Source: Chryseobacterium endalhagicum (GTDB lineage Bacteria > Bacteroidota > Bacteroidia > Flavobacteriales > Weeksellaceae). Taken from it: DNA of 64,000 nt. The position numbers and the translations under genes were made by a program. Under the pieces are notes generated by a model. That model worked only from the letters and a program-made list of their open reading frames with translations, had not been told where the DNA came from and did not search any database. The DNA is taken from the NCBI RefSeq assembly GCF_016745235.1, contig NZ_JAELVM010000003.1:682001-746000 (forward strand), written 5' to 3'. Each line of letters opens with the position of its first letter. The stretch's first letter is position 1. Positions 18,090-27,824 of the stretch are shown here, in pieces.

Positions 18090-19019
18090 TTATTTTTTCC
18101 GTAAAAACTGCCTTAGGATTTCTGCGGTTTCCGCCACATCATGTACCCTTAAAATTCTTGCTCCCTGCTCCAAAACTGTCAGATGAAGTTTCTGGGTTTC
18201 TTCATTAATGTCCAGCGGAGATTTCCCCAGCGGTTTATAGATGAACGATTTTCTGGAAATGCCTATTAGCAAAGGAAATTTCCCAAAACCCAAATACCCG
18301 GTTTCGCCAATCATTTTCATCTGATCTTCCACCGTTTTTCCAAATCCGAAACCGGGATCAAGGATAATATCTTTCACTCCTTTTTCAAGAAGTTCTGTGG
18401 TCTTTTTAGAAAAATAACGGTTGACTTGAAGGGAAATATCTTCAAATTTTACTTTATCATGCATCGTCTCATAAGATGGATTCACATGCATCAGAATGTA
18501 GGGAAGTTTCGTTTCAGCGGCAGTTTCGAACATTTTGTGATCATACTGCCCGCCTGAAATATCATTGATGATATCAATCCCTTCATTAAACCCGAATTTC
18601 ACGGTTTCTGCATAAAATGTATCCAGTGAGATCAATGCTTGTGGAAATTCCTTTTTAATCCGGGAAATCATGCTTCCGATTCTTTCAATTTCCTCTTTAC
18701 TGCTCAAAAATTCCGCATTCGGGCGTGTAGATTGCGGTCCGATGTCGATGATCTCTGCCCCATCCTTCAATAACTTCTCCGCATGCTCCAGTGCTGATTT
18801 TTCACTGTTAAATTTCCCACCGTCTGAAAAAGAATCCGGGGTAAGGTTGAGGATCCCCATGATTTTTGGGACGCTGAGTTCTACCAGTCTGCCATTGCAA
18901 TTGATCGAGTGGAAAGGTTCGAGTGTCTTAAAGTTTGAGTGTGGGAGGGTTTCGGAGTTTGAAAGCATGCTTTGTTTATGATTGATAAGTGATGATTGGT
19001 AGATGATACTATTCTGCAA
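18090..19019 (-). CDS. folP: Dihydropteroate synthase
   Basis: Up to 309 residues. It joins DHPP and p-aminobenzoate in folate synthesis. Motifs: MGILNLTPDSFSDGG, DIGPQSTRP, INDISGG, LDPGFGFGKT and a C-terminal RVHDV. The conserved core starts at about residue 47, so the N-terminal extension is unusually long. Its DNA contains the CTC/CAC-type words found in the neighbouring intergenic repeats, so the true start may be Met18 (18968) or a non-ATG codon nearer the core. Same strand as the ilv operon but separated from it by the ilv promoter. Confidence 0.9.
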   Translation of the reverse strand: MQNSIIYQSSLINHKQSMLSNSETLPHSNFKTLEPFHSINCNGRLVELSVPKIMGILNLTPDSFSDGGKFNSEKSALEHAEKLLKDGAEIIDIGPQSTRPNAEFLSSKEEIERIGSMISRIKKEFPQALISLDTFYAETVKFGFNEGIDIINDISGGQYDHKMFETAAETKLPYILMHVNPSYETMHDKVKFEDISLQVNRYFSKKTTELLEKGVKDIILDPGFGFGKTVEDQMKMIGETGYLGFGKFPLLIGISRKSFIYKPLGKSPLDINEETQKLHLTVLEQGARILRVHDVAETAEILRQFLRKK

Positions 19020-19674
19020 AATTACTACTTATTGTGGAATGTTGCTAGGTGACAGTTGCTAGTTGTCAGTTGCTGGTTGTTGGTTTGTTATTGGTTGATA
19101 AGGGTTTGGGCAGAAACGAGTGCTTTTTAGATAGAAATTAAATTTATATTCTTTATTTTAAAATTTCCCAACAAGAAACCAGCAACTGACAACCAACACC
19201 AACGCTCCTACTCTCACCCCTACCCTAAAACTCTCCCACACTCAAACCCTAATACTCTCAAACTCTCCACCCCAAAACCTAAACTCTGACAAAAACATAG
19301 TATAAAGAAATTGAAATCAATTCTTCTTCCTTTTTTGTTTAATAATCGCAAGGTTAAACAAGGCTTTTTTTAGAATAAAATAGCATTTAATAAGATAAAC
19401 AAAGGCATTTCATTTAAGAAGGCAAAACACAAATCATAATTCAAAACCTATTTTCCAAATCCCACCGGGAACCAGAAACAAAAAAACCAACAACTGACAA
19501 CCAACACCAACGCTCCTACTCTCAAACCCTCTCACCCGAATACCTACCCTAAAACTCTCCCACACTCCAACTCTCCCACTCTCTCCACCCCAAAACCTAA
19601 ACTCTGACAAAAATCAACCCCTGATTCCTGCTACCTAAAACCTAATTCGTATATTTGGGAGATTAAGAGAATTT
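19020..19674. repeat. Intergenic word-mosaic with a ~120-bp duplicated segment
   Basis: No gene seen. A segment beginning CAACTGACAACCAACACCAA occurs near 19181 and again near 19491. Both copies run through CTCCTACTCTCA and CCTACCCTAAAACTCTCCCA to CCTAAACTCTGACAAAAA. The inverse of the first words (TTGTCAGTTGCTGG) stands at about 19056. The material is built from short recurring words rather than exact tandem units. Confidence 0.75.
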
Positions 19675-20238
19675 ATGTCAGAAACATCAGTACAGTTCGG
19701 GAAAGTTATTAGTCAGTGCCGTGATCTATTCAGTAAAAAATTACAGGATTACGGAGCCGCATGGAGGGTTTTGAGACCCAGTTCCATTACGGATCAGATT
19801 TACATTAAAGTGAACAGAATCCGGACGCTGCAGATGACGGATAAAAAAATGGTGGACGAAAGCGAAGAGGATGAATTCATTGCGATTGTAAACTACTCTA
19901 TCATCGGGCTTATCCAGCTTGAAAAGGGACTTTCCAATGATTTTAACGAAAATAAGGAGGAGGTTTTAAGTCTTTATGACCGATATGCTCATGAAGCCCA
20001 GGCCTTAATGGAAAGAAAAAACCACGATTATGGTGAAGCCTGGAGGGATATGAGAATCTCTTCCATTACCGATCTTATTTACCAGAAAGTACTGAGAACG
20101 AAGCAGATTGAAGACAACCAGGGAAAAACCATCGTTTCTGAAGGTCTGGATGCCAACTATTTCGATATGCTGAATTATGCTGTTTTCTGCCTGATTAAGT
20201 TCTCCGAAAAAGAAAATATTTCCGAAACCCAAAAATAA
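19675..20238 (+). CDS. DUF1599 (nucleotide-modification-associated domain 1) protein, duplicated domain
   Basis: 187 residues made of two related halves. Half one has LFSKKLQDYGAAWRVLRPSS then ITDQIYIKVNRIRTL; half two has ALMERKNHDYGEAWRDMR then ISSITDLIYQKVLRTKQIE. The repeated pattern K-x-DYG-x-AWR-x(3)-SSITD-x-IY-x-KV is the DUF1599 signature. The family occurs in Bacteroidota and in phages and has been linked to modified-nucleotide systems; its activity here is not known. It starts a likely operon with the DoxX-like gene (6 bp gap). Confidence 0.8.
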   Translation: MSETSVQFGKVISQCRDLFSKKLQDYGAAWRVLRPSSITDQIYIKVNRIRTLQMTDKKMVDESEEDEFIAIVNYSIIGLIQLEKGLSNDFNENKEEVLSLYDRYAHEAQALMERKNHDYGEAWRDMRISSITDLIYQKVLRTKQIEDNQGKTIVSEGLDANYFDMLNYAVFCLIKFSEKENISETQK

Positions 20239-20244
20239 TTTACT

Positions 20245-21357
20245 ATGATCAAAGGTTTATTACGCTTTATTATTGCTGTTATCTTCATACTTTCAGGTTT
20301 TGTAAAGGCTGTGGATCTGGTAGGATTTTCTTTCAAAATGGAAGAATATTTTGCCCCCTCTGTTTTCAATATGCCTTTCCTTGAAAAATTTGCGCTTCTG
20401 TTTTCAATTATTGTCGTTGTACTGGAGCTTTTCCTGGGATTTATGCTTTTATTAAAACTGAAGCTTAAGTTTACCCTTTCAGCATTAATTGCCCTTTGTA
20501 TCTTCTTTGGGTTCCTTACTTTTTACTCGGCTTATTTCAATGTGGTGACCGACTGCGGATGCTTTGGGGATGCCATCAAGTTTACCCCGTGGCAGAGCTT
20601 TATCAAAGATATTGTTCTTCTTGCAGGACTTATCCTTCTGTTTATCCTTTACAGAAAGGAGTTCCAGAAGAAAGACGAATACAGCAGCAGCGGCCCTAAA
20701 GAGCCTTCCGGTAAGTTAAGATATGCTGTTCTGGGACTATTTTCAGTGGTTATGATTTACATTATGGCACAGGGAATTATGCATGAACCTCTGATTGATT
20801 TCCGTGATTATAAAATTGAAACAAATATTAAAGCAGAAAAAGAAAAAATCAATAAAAATCCTTCTGAATACAAAACTTTTTACTCTCTTAAAAACCAGAA
20901 AACAGGAGAAGTTTTAAAGGTGAATCAGGATGATTATATTAAAGAAACAAAATACTGGGCGGAAGGTTCTCCATGGAAAATTGAGGAAGGAAAAAATGAA
21001 TCGGTACTCGTAAAAGAAGGGTACAAATCTGAGATCGTAAAATTCAAAATTGAAGATCCTACAGGTATGGATCTTACGGACGAAATCATCAATGCGCCAA
21101 AAGCTGTCCTGGTTTTCTCTTATCATCCGAAAGAAGTTCCCGCTGAACTGATCCGGAAAGTTGAAGCCAAAGTGAACGCACAGAAAGGAGCGGTGATCTA
21201 CGGTGTATCTACAGATCATAATACTTTTAAAACCATTAAAAATGCAATGATGGACGGAACAGCGATCAAAACCATCGCAAGAAGCAATCCGTTTGTCCTG
21301 ATCTTGGAAAAAGGGAAAATTGTGGACAAGCAGCCTGCTAAAGATTATATAAAATAA
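20245..21357 (+). CDS. DoxX/MauE-like membrane protein (BT_3928-type)
   Basis: 370 residues. The N-terminal half has about four membrane segments of DoxX/MauE type, with the conserved VDLVGFSFKMEEYF and DCGCFGDAIKFTPWQSF motifs, then a fifth hydrophobic segment near residue 155. The C-terminal half is soluble and ends in a domain (PKAVLVFSYHPKEVP ... NPFVLILEKGKIV) resembling a thioredoxin-like fold without a CxxC pair. It is probably an inner-membrane protein of redox or envelope metabolism; substrate unknown. Follows DUF1599 closely. Confidence 0.72.
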   Translation: MIKGLLRFIIAVIFILSGFVKAVDLVGFSFKMEEYFAPSVFNMPFLEKFALLFSIIVVVLELFLGFMLLLKLKLKFTLSALIALCIFFGFLTFYSAYFNVVTDCGCFGDAIKFTPWQSFIKDIVLLAGLILLFILYRKEFQKKDEYSSSGPKEPSGKLRYAVLGLFSVVMIYIMAQGIMHEPLIDFRDYKIETNIKAEKEKINKNPSEYKTFYSLKNQKTGEVLKVNQDDYIKETKYWAEGSPWKIEEGKNESVLVKEGYKSEIVKFKIEDPTGMDLTDEIINAPKAVLVFSYHPKEVPAELIRKVEAKVNAQKGAVIYGVSTDHNTFKTIKNAMMDGTAIKTIARSNPFVLILEKGKIVDKQPAKDYIK

Positions 21358-21361
21358 AGTC

Positions 21362-22042
21362 ATGGAAAAGAATTTGAGATATATTAATGAAAATTACATT
21401 ACTGAAGATAATGTATGTGCTGTAACAGGCATTACCAAAGATGAACTTAACATACTTATCCAAAGCCATTTAGTTCCGGATGCCTCTTATGTTATTTCTC
21501 AAAATATAAAAATCACTTCATCTCTGAATGATGAATTCCAAAGTGAAATCACAGAAAAATATTTCAGTAAAAATTGTATTCAGCTGATTCATGAACATAA
21601 AAATCTGGAGAATTCTCTGCAATACAAAGCTGAATTTAAAGAAAAATTTATTCAGGATCTGATGAAGAATCCTAGTAAAAATTTTGCTTATCCTTCTATT
21701 TTGAAAGATGATTTTGAAGATGAGCAAAAAATCAATGAAATTTTTGAAGAGGAATGGGATGCTTATTGTAAAGGTATCTACGGAATCTGTACTCTTCATT
21801 CAACTGAAGAAGAAATTGTAAAAAAGGAAATTATTGTCAAGAAATTAATACAATTCAACTCGCTGTTTTCTCAAAAGATGCTTAGCGACAATGAAAAAGA
21901 GGAGCTTATGAAATTAAATGAAGAGTTTAATGAAGTAGCATCAAAATTTGCGCCCTACCAAAGGGAAGCAAGCAGCAGAGGGAAATATCTTGATAGAATT
22001 TTAGAAAAAAATAATTTAGACCATTTAATAAAGAATTACTAA
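21362..22042 (+). CDS. Hypothetical protein, possibly DUF6058-like
   Basis: 226 residues, soluble, charged, no signal peptide. The N-terminus (YINENYITEDNVCAVTGITK, then DELNILIQSHLVPDASYVI) resembles the DUF6058 family, recalled as annotated near natural-product genes, but I am unsure. The gene is 4 bp after the DoxX-like gene and 2 bp before the TerB-like gene, so it is part of this operon. Confidence 0.5.
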   Translation: MEKNLRYINENYITEDNVCAVTGITKDELNILIQSHLVPDASYVISQNIKITSSLNDEFQSEITEKYFSKNCIQLIHEHKNLENSLQYKAEFKEKFIQDLMKNPSKNFAYPSILKDDFEDEQKINEIFEEEWDAYCKGIYGICTLHSTEEEIVKKEIIVKKLIQFNSLFSQKMLSDNEKEELMKLNEEFNEVASKFAPYQREASSRGKYLDRILEKNNLDHLIKNY

Positions 22043-22044
22043 AT

Positions 22045-22395
22045 ATGCAAAAATCAAATAAATCCATCGCCGGTTATCATCTGTTAATGATCCTTTCTTC
22101 TGTAGACGGAGAATTTGCTCCTGAGGAAGGAATGCTGATCCAGCAATATATGGCGGACGAGTTCCCGTTCAGAATGAATCTTGACAATGAGCTTGAAACT
22201 TTGGCATTATTACAGCCTGAAGAGTGGAAAGACCATTTTGAATTCCACGCCAGATGTTTCTTCGATGATTCTACGGAGGATGAACGTGTAAAATTTGTGA
22301 AATTTGCCAAAACATTGATCAAAGCTGATAATAAAGTGACCGATGAGGAACATACTTTCTACAAACTTTTAAAAAATCTGTGGAATTTAGCCTAA
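22045..22395 (+). CDS. TerB-like small helical protein
   Basis: 116 residues, all-helical. SSVDGEFAPEEGMLIQQYM followed by a second acidic helix-loop (IKADNKVTDEEHTFYKLLK) matches the internal symmetry of TerB-like domains. A role in envelope or metal stress is suggested by the family, but no other ter genes are present. Tight coupling to the preceding gene. Confidence 0.65.
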   Translation: MQKSNKSIAGYHLLMILSSVDGEFAPEEGMLIQQYMADEFPFRMNLDNELETLALLQPEEWKDHFEFHARCFFDDSTEDERVKFVKFAKTLIKADNKVTDEEHTFYKLLKNLWNLA

Positions 22396-22422
22396 AACTG
22401 CGCCAAAAAGACAAAATATATT

Positions 22423-24549
22423 ATGAAAAAATTTTATCTAGGAATTTTAATCATGAGCGCATCTACAGTACAATCTCAGAAATTCCCTGCCCTTAAGGCT
22501 CCTATTGCCGAAAAGCAGGAACACATCCGCGAAATTCACGGAGATAAAGTGAATGATCCTTATTACTGGATGATTGATTATTTTAAGAAAGGAAAAGATT
22601 CTACGAAAGTCGTTGATTACCTGAAAGCCGAAAACACCTATTGGGAAGGCATGATGAAGGATACGGAACCTTTCAGGGAAGAGCTTTTCAAGGAGATGAA
22701 GGCCAGAATCAAGGAAAAGGATGAATCTGTCCCTGTTTTTAAGAAAGGATATTATTATTACAGCCGTACGGAAGCGGGAAAACAATATTTTAAGTACTGC
22801 AGAAAAAAGGGCAGTCTTACAGCTCCTGAGGAAATTCTTCTTGATATAGATAAAATGGCGGAAGGACATTCTTATTATTCTGCTTCAGGTTTCAGCATCA
22901 GCCCTGATAATACCCAAATGATCTATGGTGTGGATGATGTTTCGAGAAGACAATACAAACTGTTTTTGAAGGATCTGAGTACAGGAAAAATTACCGATCT
23001 GAATATTAAAAACACCGGAGGTTTTGCAGAATGGGGAAATGACAACAAAACCATTTTCTATACGGAGAACAATCCTGTAACGCTTTTATCTGAAAAAATC
23101 AAGAGACATACTTTAGGAACGGATCCTGCGAAGGATGTCACCGTTTATGAGGAAAAAGACAAAACGAATTATATTTCGGTGTATAAATCCAAAAATGAGA
23201 AATTCATTTTTATTTATTCCAAAGCTACTACTTCCTCTGAAACCAAATATCTGAATGCCGATCAGCCCAACGGAGAATTCAAGGTTTTTCAGCCAAGGAT
23301 GAAAAACGTGCTGTATACGGTGACTCCCTTGGAAGACAGATTCCTGATCAGAACGAATAAGGATGCCTTAAACTTCAAGGTTGTTGAAACTCCTTTGGAT
23401 AAAACAAGTATTGATAACTGGAAGGATTTTATTCCGCACAGAAGTGATGTGCTGATGCAGAGTATCAGTGCTTTTAAAAATTACCTTGTTTTTGGAGAAA
23501 GACAAAACGGACTTTCCCAGCTGGTGATTTATGACAGAAAAACCGGTAAGAAGGAATTTCTGAAATTTGATGAGCCTGCCTATACTGTTTATTCATCAGA
23601 TAATCCGGAGTACAATACGGACAATTTCCGTTTTGGCTATACTTCACTGGTAACACCGAGTTCCCAGTTTGAGCAGGATTTAAAAACCGGAAAAAGAACT
23701 TTATTAAAGCAGCAGGAGGTTTTAGGCGGTTATGATAAAAACAATTATGTCACGGAAAGACTTTTTGCAACAGCCAAAGACGGAACGAAAATTCCTATCT
23801 CTATTGTTTATAAAAAAGGATATAAAAAAGATGGAAACAGCCCGCTTCTGCTCTATGCTTACGGATCTTACGGAAGCTCAATGGATGCTACTTTCAGCAG
23901 TACAAGATTAAGCTTATTGAACAGAGGTTTTGCCTTTGCCATCGCGCATATCCGTGGCGGTCAGGAAATGGGAAGACAGTGGTATGAAGACGGGAAAATG
24001 ATGAAAAAGAAGAATACTTTCGCTGATTTCATTGATTCAGGAGAATATCTGGTTAAAGAAAAATATACCTCGCCGAAACATCTTTATGCTCAGGGCGGAA
24101 GCGCCGGAGGTCTTCTGATGGGAGCGGTTGTAAATATGAGCCCGAATTTATGGAATGGGGTGATCTCACAGGTTCCTTTCGTAGATGTGATCAATACGAT
24201 GCTCGATGAAAGTATTCCATTAACGACTAATGAATATGACGAATGGGGCAATCCGAATAATAAGGAAGCTTATTTCTACATGAAATCCTATTCGCCTTAC
24301 GAAAATATAGAAAAGAAAAAATATCCTAACATCTTAGTAACTACAGGACTTCACGATTCTCAGGTACAGTATTTTGAGCCAGCGAAATGGGTTTCCAAGT
24401 TAAGAGATATGAAAACAGACAAAAACGTTCTGCTTTTAAAAACGGATATGGAATATGGCCATGGCGGTGCTTCCGGAAGATTTGATTATCTGAAGGATAC
24501 GGCTTTGGTGTATGCTTTTATGTTTAAACTGGAGGGAATTAGTAAATAA
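22423..24549 (+). CDS. S9A prolyl oligopeptidase / oligopeptidase B-like peptidase
   Basis: 708 residues. Signal peptide MKKFYLGILIMSASTVQSQ, then a seven-bladed propeller domain, then an alpha/beta-hydrolase peptidase domain from about residue 440. Catalytic triad: Ser in GGSAGGLLMG, Asp in TGLHDSQVQYFEP, His in EYGHGGASGRF. The latter motifs resemble oligopeptidase B, which cleaves after basic residues; prolyl specificity is the alternative. Probably periplasmic. Confidence 0.88.
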   Translation: MKKFYLGILIMSASTVQSQKFPALKAPIAEKQEHIREIHGDKVNDPYYWMIDYFKKGKDSTKVVDYLKAENTYWEGMMKDTEPFREELFKEMKARIKEKDESVPVFKKGYYYYSRTEAGKQYFKYCRKKGSLTAPEEILLDIDKMAEGHSYYSASGFSISPDNTQMIYGVDDVSRRQYKLFLKDLSTGKITDLNIKNTGGFAEWGNDNKTIFYTENNPVTLLSEKIKRHTLGTDPAKDVTVYEEKDKTNYISVYKSKNEKFIFIYSKATTSSETKYLNADQPNGEFKVFQPRMKNVLYTVTPLEDRFLIRTNKDALNFKVVETPLDKTSIDNWKDFIPHRSDVLMQSISAFKNYLVFGERQNGLSQLVIYDRKTGKKEFLKFDEPAYTVYSSDNPEYNTDNFRFGYTSLVTPSSQFEQDLKTGKRTLLKQQEVLGGYDKNNYVTERLFATAKDGTKIPISIVYKKGYKKDGNSPLLLYAYGSYGSSMDATFSSTRLSLLNRGFAFAIAHIRGGQEMGRQWYEDGKMMKKKNTFADFIDSGEYLVKEKYTSPKHLYAQGGSAGGLLMGAVVNMSPNLWNGVISQVPFVDVINTMLDESIPLTTNEYDEWGNPNNKEAYFYMKSYSPYENIEKKKYPNILVTTGLHDSQVQYFEPAKWVSKLRDMKTDKNVLLLKTDMEYGHGGASGRFDYLKDTALVYAFMFKLEGISK

Positions 24550-24666
24550 GCATCACGCAGATTTTGCGAATTTTGCAGATTTTATTGTTTTGAAAATAAT
24601 TATCTGAACCCTAAAATCTGCGAGAAATAAAATAATAAAAATAAATTTTACATAATTAGGAAGACT

Positions 24667-25428
24667 ATGAGAAGAAAAATAGTTGCAGGAAACTGGAAAA
24701 TGAATAAAAATGTCATTGACGCACAACAGTTGATGATTCAATTACTGAGCTATAAAAACAATAACACCACCAACTGCGAAGTATGGATTGCACCGCCTTC
24801 TTTATACTTAATGATGGCCAAAGACATCTTTGAAAAAGATGAGATCGGTGTATTTTCTCAGGATATGAGTGAGCATGAAAGCGGTGCTTACACGGGTGAG
24901 CTATCTGCTGATATGCTTGAATCCATTGATGCTACAGGTTCTTTGATCGGGCACTCTGAAAGAAGACAGTACCATGGTGAAACTGATTCCCACTGCAACA
25001 GAAAGATCAAATTAGCTCTTGATAAAGGACTTATTCCCGTTTATTGCAATGGAGAAACTCTTGAGCAGAGAAAAGCAGGGCAGCATTTCGAAGTGGTAAA
25101 AAATCAGACTGAAGTGGCTCTTTTCACGCTTTCGGCTGAAGAAATTAAGAAAGTAGTAATTGCTTACGAACCGGTTTGGGCTATTGGTACAGGTGAAACG
25201 GCAACTCCGGAGCAGGCTCAGGAGATTCATGCACATATCAGAAGCATCATTGCTGCAAAATACGGACAGGAAGTTGCTGACGAGGTTTCTATCCTTTACG
25301 GAGGTTCTGTGAAGCCAGATAATGCTAAGGAAATTTTCTCTCAGCCTGATATCGACGGTGGATTGATCGGAGGGGCAGCTTTAAAACTGGAAGATTTCTC
25401 AAAAATTATTGAGGGATTCAACGCGTAG
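24667..25428 (+). CDS. tpiA: Triosephosphate isomerase
   Basis: 253 residues, full length. Interconverts DHAP and glyceraldehyde 3-phosphate. Motifs: GNWKMNKN with the substrate Lys, catalytic His in IGHSERRQYHGE, catalytic Glu in AYEPVWAIGTGETATPEQAQ, and phosphate-binding YGGSVKPDNA and GGLIGGAAL. The upstream gap (24550-24666) carries CTGCGAGAAATAAA-type repeat words. Confidence 0.96.
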   Translation: MRRKIVAGNWKMNKNVIDAQQLMIQLLSYKNNNTTNCEVWIAPPSLYLMMAKDIFEKDEIGVFSQDMSEHESGAYTGELSADMLESIDATGSLIGHSERRQYHGETDSHCNRKIKLALDKGLIPVYCNGETLEQRKAGQHFEVVKNQTEVALFTLSAEEIKKVVIAYEPVWAIGTGETATPEQAQEIHAHIRSIIAAKYGQEVADEVSILYGGSVKPDNAKEIFSQPDIDGGLIGGAALKLEDFSKIIEGFNA

Positions 25429-25429
25429 G

Positions 25430-25495
25430 TTTTGGCTAAAGCCAATGGAATTTCTATTTTATTAAATTAAATGGGCTAAAGCCCATTCCTATTGA
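25430..25495. repeat. Two small GGCTAAAGCC hairpins after tpiA
   Basis: TTGGCTAAAGCCAA and ATGGGCTAAAGCCCAT are successive short palindromes about 35 bp apart, just before the main terminator. Confidence 0.55.
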
Positions 25496-25529
25496 ATATT
25501 TAATCATATAGTCAAAACATATAGTCAAG

Positions 25530-25564
25530 AACGGCGGCCTCTTCGAGGCCGCCGTTTCTTCTTT
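25530..25564 (+). terminator. Terminator between convergent tpiA and phytase-like gene
   Basis: A perfect 12-bp stem (25530-25541 with 25545-25556), loop TTC, core GGCGGCCTC/GAGGCCGCC, followed by a T-rich stretch. It probably serves tpiA, and possibly both directions. Confidence 0.88.
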
Positions 25565-25575
25565 AAAAAATCTAA

Positions 25576-26838
25576 TTATTGAATATCGACTACATACATT
25601 GTTCCTTTATCCTGCTTACCTGTTTTCGGCAGCACTTTCGTTTTTGGGTTTCCGTTGCCATCGTCTGCAACACCAAAGTCGTCATCATTGAAAACCGCCA
25701 GCTTATTATTTCCCAGATACACGATGCCTTCAAATTTATCATGGTCATAGCCTAATTTAGCTACCAAATCTACAGCCAGTGTTTTTGTAACAGGTTTTAT
25801 TCCTGCTGTATTGATTTCGTCCCAGGTATTTTGTTCAAGGGATTTCCCGTTGACTTTCATTCCGTCCACAGCCGTTAAATCCGTTCCTGAAATATCGGAA
25901 GCTCCTGAAAGATTGATTCTGTACACTTTTTTAAGTCCGCCTGAAGAGCCGAAATTTCCGTCTCTTTCGATCACCAGAAACTCCGTATTGCTGATTGGGG
26001 TAATATCACAGACAGAATCTGAAGCTCCGCCGTCCTGTTTGTATAGGTATTGTTTCGTCTGTCCGGTTGCCAGATCGAAAGTGATAATTCTCGTTAAAGT
26101 CGTGTTCGTGGCCAAAGCTTTTGTAGGAACATACATGGTCGACTGCATTGTACCTACAAGCATTTTCCCGTCCGGGGTCATGCACATTCCTTCCATTCCG
26201 CGGTTGGGTCTTCTTTTGGAAAACACAGCAGGTAGCTTTCTTGTTCCGGTGTTCACACCAATCGGGCTGATTCTCTCCAGCTCTACTCCATCCGCGCTGT
26301 AATGAACAATATGAGGACCATATTCATCAGAAACCCAAAAGGTTCCATCTGTAGCAGCCACAACACTTTCACTGTCCAGACCATACTTATCCGTTCCAAG
26401 AATACTTCCGTCCGCAGCATAGGCGGTTTCGCCCGTACTGCCCATTCCTACAGGATTTGGAAGTCCTGTAATAGGCTGCCCGGAAGGATTTTTGAGTTTA
26501 ATATATTTAATAACTTCAATATTCCCATCTGCATTGATTTTGAAATGCATAATCGTTGGCGTAAAGTTCGGAACCAGGATTTTGATTCCGTTCTGGTAAG
26601 CTACATTGGGACCACGGTCGGTAATTACATAGAATTCCCCTTTCTGGGTCGGGTGTGCGGCAGCTCCGGAACCGAATCCGCCGTTAATAACATTAACTCC
26701 ATTTAAAGTCATTAAGGTAGAAAAAGGAAATTCCTGAGGAAGCTTGGTATAATTGATGTTCTGGTTACTCACATTATCGTCATCTTTACATGACATGATG
26801 GCCGTGAATAGGATCGCTGACAGCAGCAGTTTTTTCAT
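25576..26838 (-). CDS. Esterase-like phytase-family lipoprotein
   Basis: 420 residues. A lipoprotein signal (MKKLLLSAILFTAIMSCKDD, lipobox Ser-Cys) is followed by one beta-propeller-like domain of the esterase-like-phytase type. Visible features: YVITDRGPNVAYQNG, GTFWVSDEYGPHIVHYSADG, RRPNRGMEGMCMTPDGKMLV and NEFLVIERDGNFG-like segments, and a terminal KLAVFNDDDFGV. Family members hydrolyse phosphate or other esters; the substrate here is unknown. The protein faces the periplasm or cell surface. Confidence 0.8.
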   Translation of the reverse strand: MKKLLLSAILFTAIMSCKDDDNVSNQNINYTKLPQEFPFSTLMTLNGVNVINGGFGSGAAAHPTQKGEFYVITDRGPNVAYQNGIKILVPNFTPTIMHFKINADGNIEVIKYIKLKNPSGQPITGLPNPVGMGSTGETAYAADGSILGTDKYGLDSESVVAATDGTFWVSDEYGPHIVHYSADGVELERISPIGVNTGTRKLPAVFSKRRPNRGMEGMCMTPDGKMLVGTMQSTMYVPTKALATNTTLTRIITFDLATGQTKQYLYKQDGGASDSVCDITPISNTEFLVIERDGNFGSSGGLKKVYRINLSGASDISGTDLTAVDGMKVNGKSLEQNTWDEINTAGIKPVTKTLAVDLVAKLGYDHDKFEGIVYLGNNKLAVFNDDDFGVADDGNGNPKTKVLPKTGKQDKGTMYVVDIQ

Positions 26839-26960
26839 AGTTACTTTTATGCCGCGAAAATATAGATTGATTATAAACTGATCTTAAATTTAATAATAAA
26901 TATATTTTAACAATGTAAGACGTTCTGGTTAAAAGGCTGGAAGTTACTCTTGTGATAAAA

Positions 26961-26990
26961 CAAAAAAAACGCACCGAAACCAGTGCGTTT
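26961..26990 (-). terminator. Terminator of clpP
   Basis: Minus strand AAACGCAC, loop of eight, GTGCGTTT followed by eight T (plus-strand A at 26962-26969). Placed 20 bp after the clpP stop. Confidence 0.85.
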
Positions 26991-27009
26991 TTCATTATTC
27001 CCAAAGGAA

Positions 27010-27702
27010 TTATTTTTTTTCTTTATCTGTAGATCTCTGTAAAACTTCGTCTACCATTCCGTAGCCTTTTGCTTCTTCAGAAGTCATCCAGTAGTCTCTG
27101 TCTGATGATTTCTCTACCCACTCGTAAGTCTGTCCTGAGTGGTGACCGATGATCTCATACAATTCCTGCTTCAGTTTAAGCATTTCTCTCAAGTTGATCT
27201 CCATATCTGAAGCTACTCCCTGAGCACCTCCTGAAGGCTGGTGGATCATTACTCTTGAATGCTTAAGTGCTGAACGTTTTCCTTTTTCACCTGCAACCAG
27301 TAGAACAGCTCCCATAGAAGCGGCCATTCCTGTACAGATCGTAGCTACGTCCGGCTTAATGATCTGCATCGTGTCATAGATCCCTAAACCTGCATAAACG
27401 CTTCCACCCGGAGAGTTGATGTAGATCTGAATATCTTTTGACGGATCTGCACTTTCTAAGAATAAAAGCTGAGCCGTTACGATATTGGCAACCTGATCGT
27501 CAATTCCTGTTCCCAGGAAGATAATTCTGTCCATCATCAGACGTGAAAATACGTCCATCTGAGCAACGTTTAATCTTCTTTCTTCCATGATGTACGGCGT
27601 AAGGTTTGTTGGGCCGTACATTCCCATATACTGATCGGTAACCAGACCGCTATTTCCTAAATGTTTTACAGAGAAATCTCTGAAGTCTTTTTTAATGTCC
27701 AT
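27010..27702 (-). CDS. clpP: ATP-dependent Clp protease proteolytic subunit
   Basis: 230 residues. The serine peptidase barrel works with ClpX or ClpC unfoldases. Active-site Ser lies in GMAASMGAVLL, His in SRVMIHQPSGG, and Asp in the DRDYWMTSEEAKGYG region; the oligomerisation segment IYINSPGGSVYAGLGIYD is intact. Slightly longer at the N-terminus than E. coli ClpP, typical for Bacteroidota. Confidence 0.95.
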   Translation of the reverse strand: MDIKKDFRDFSVKHLGNSGLVTDQYMGMYGPTNLTPYIMEERRLNVAQMDVFSRLMMDRIIFLGTGIDDQVANIVTAQLLFLESADPSKDIQIYINSPGGSVYAGLGIYDTMQIIKPDVATICTGMAASMGAVLLVAGEKGKRSALKHSRVMIHQPSGGAQGVASDMEINLREMLKLKQELYEIIGHHSGQTYEWVEKSSDRDYWMTSEEAKGYGMVDEVLQRSTDKEKK

Positions 27703-27824
27703 ATTTCTATTATGTATTATTAAATATTTTTTTCGAAGTTTAAATTACAACTTTTATTCCTAAAATTTTATAGGACTTTTTGTCACAGAATATCCCGCTG
27801 ATTCTTAAAATACAGGACGTCGGT

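Noticed and set aside
19020..19674. CRISPR array
   Set aside because: Repeated phrases vary in length and order; there are no uniform repeats or spacers and no cas genes.
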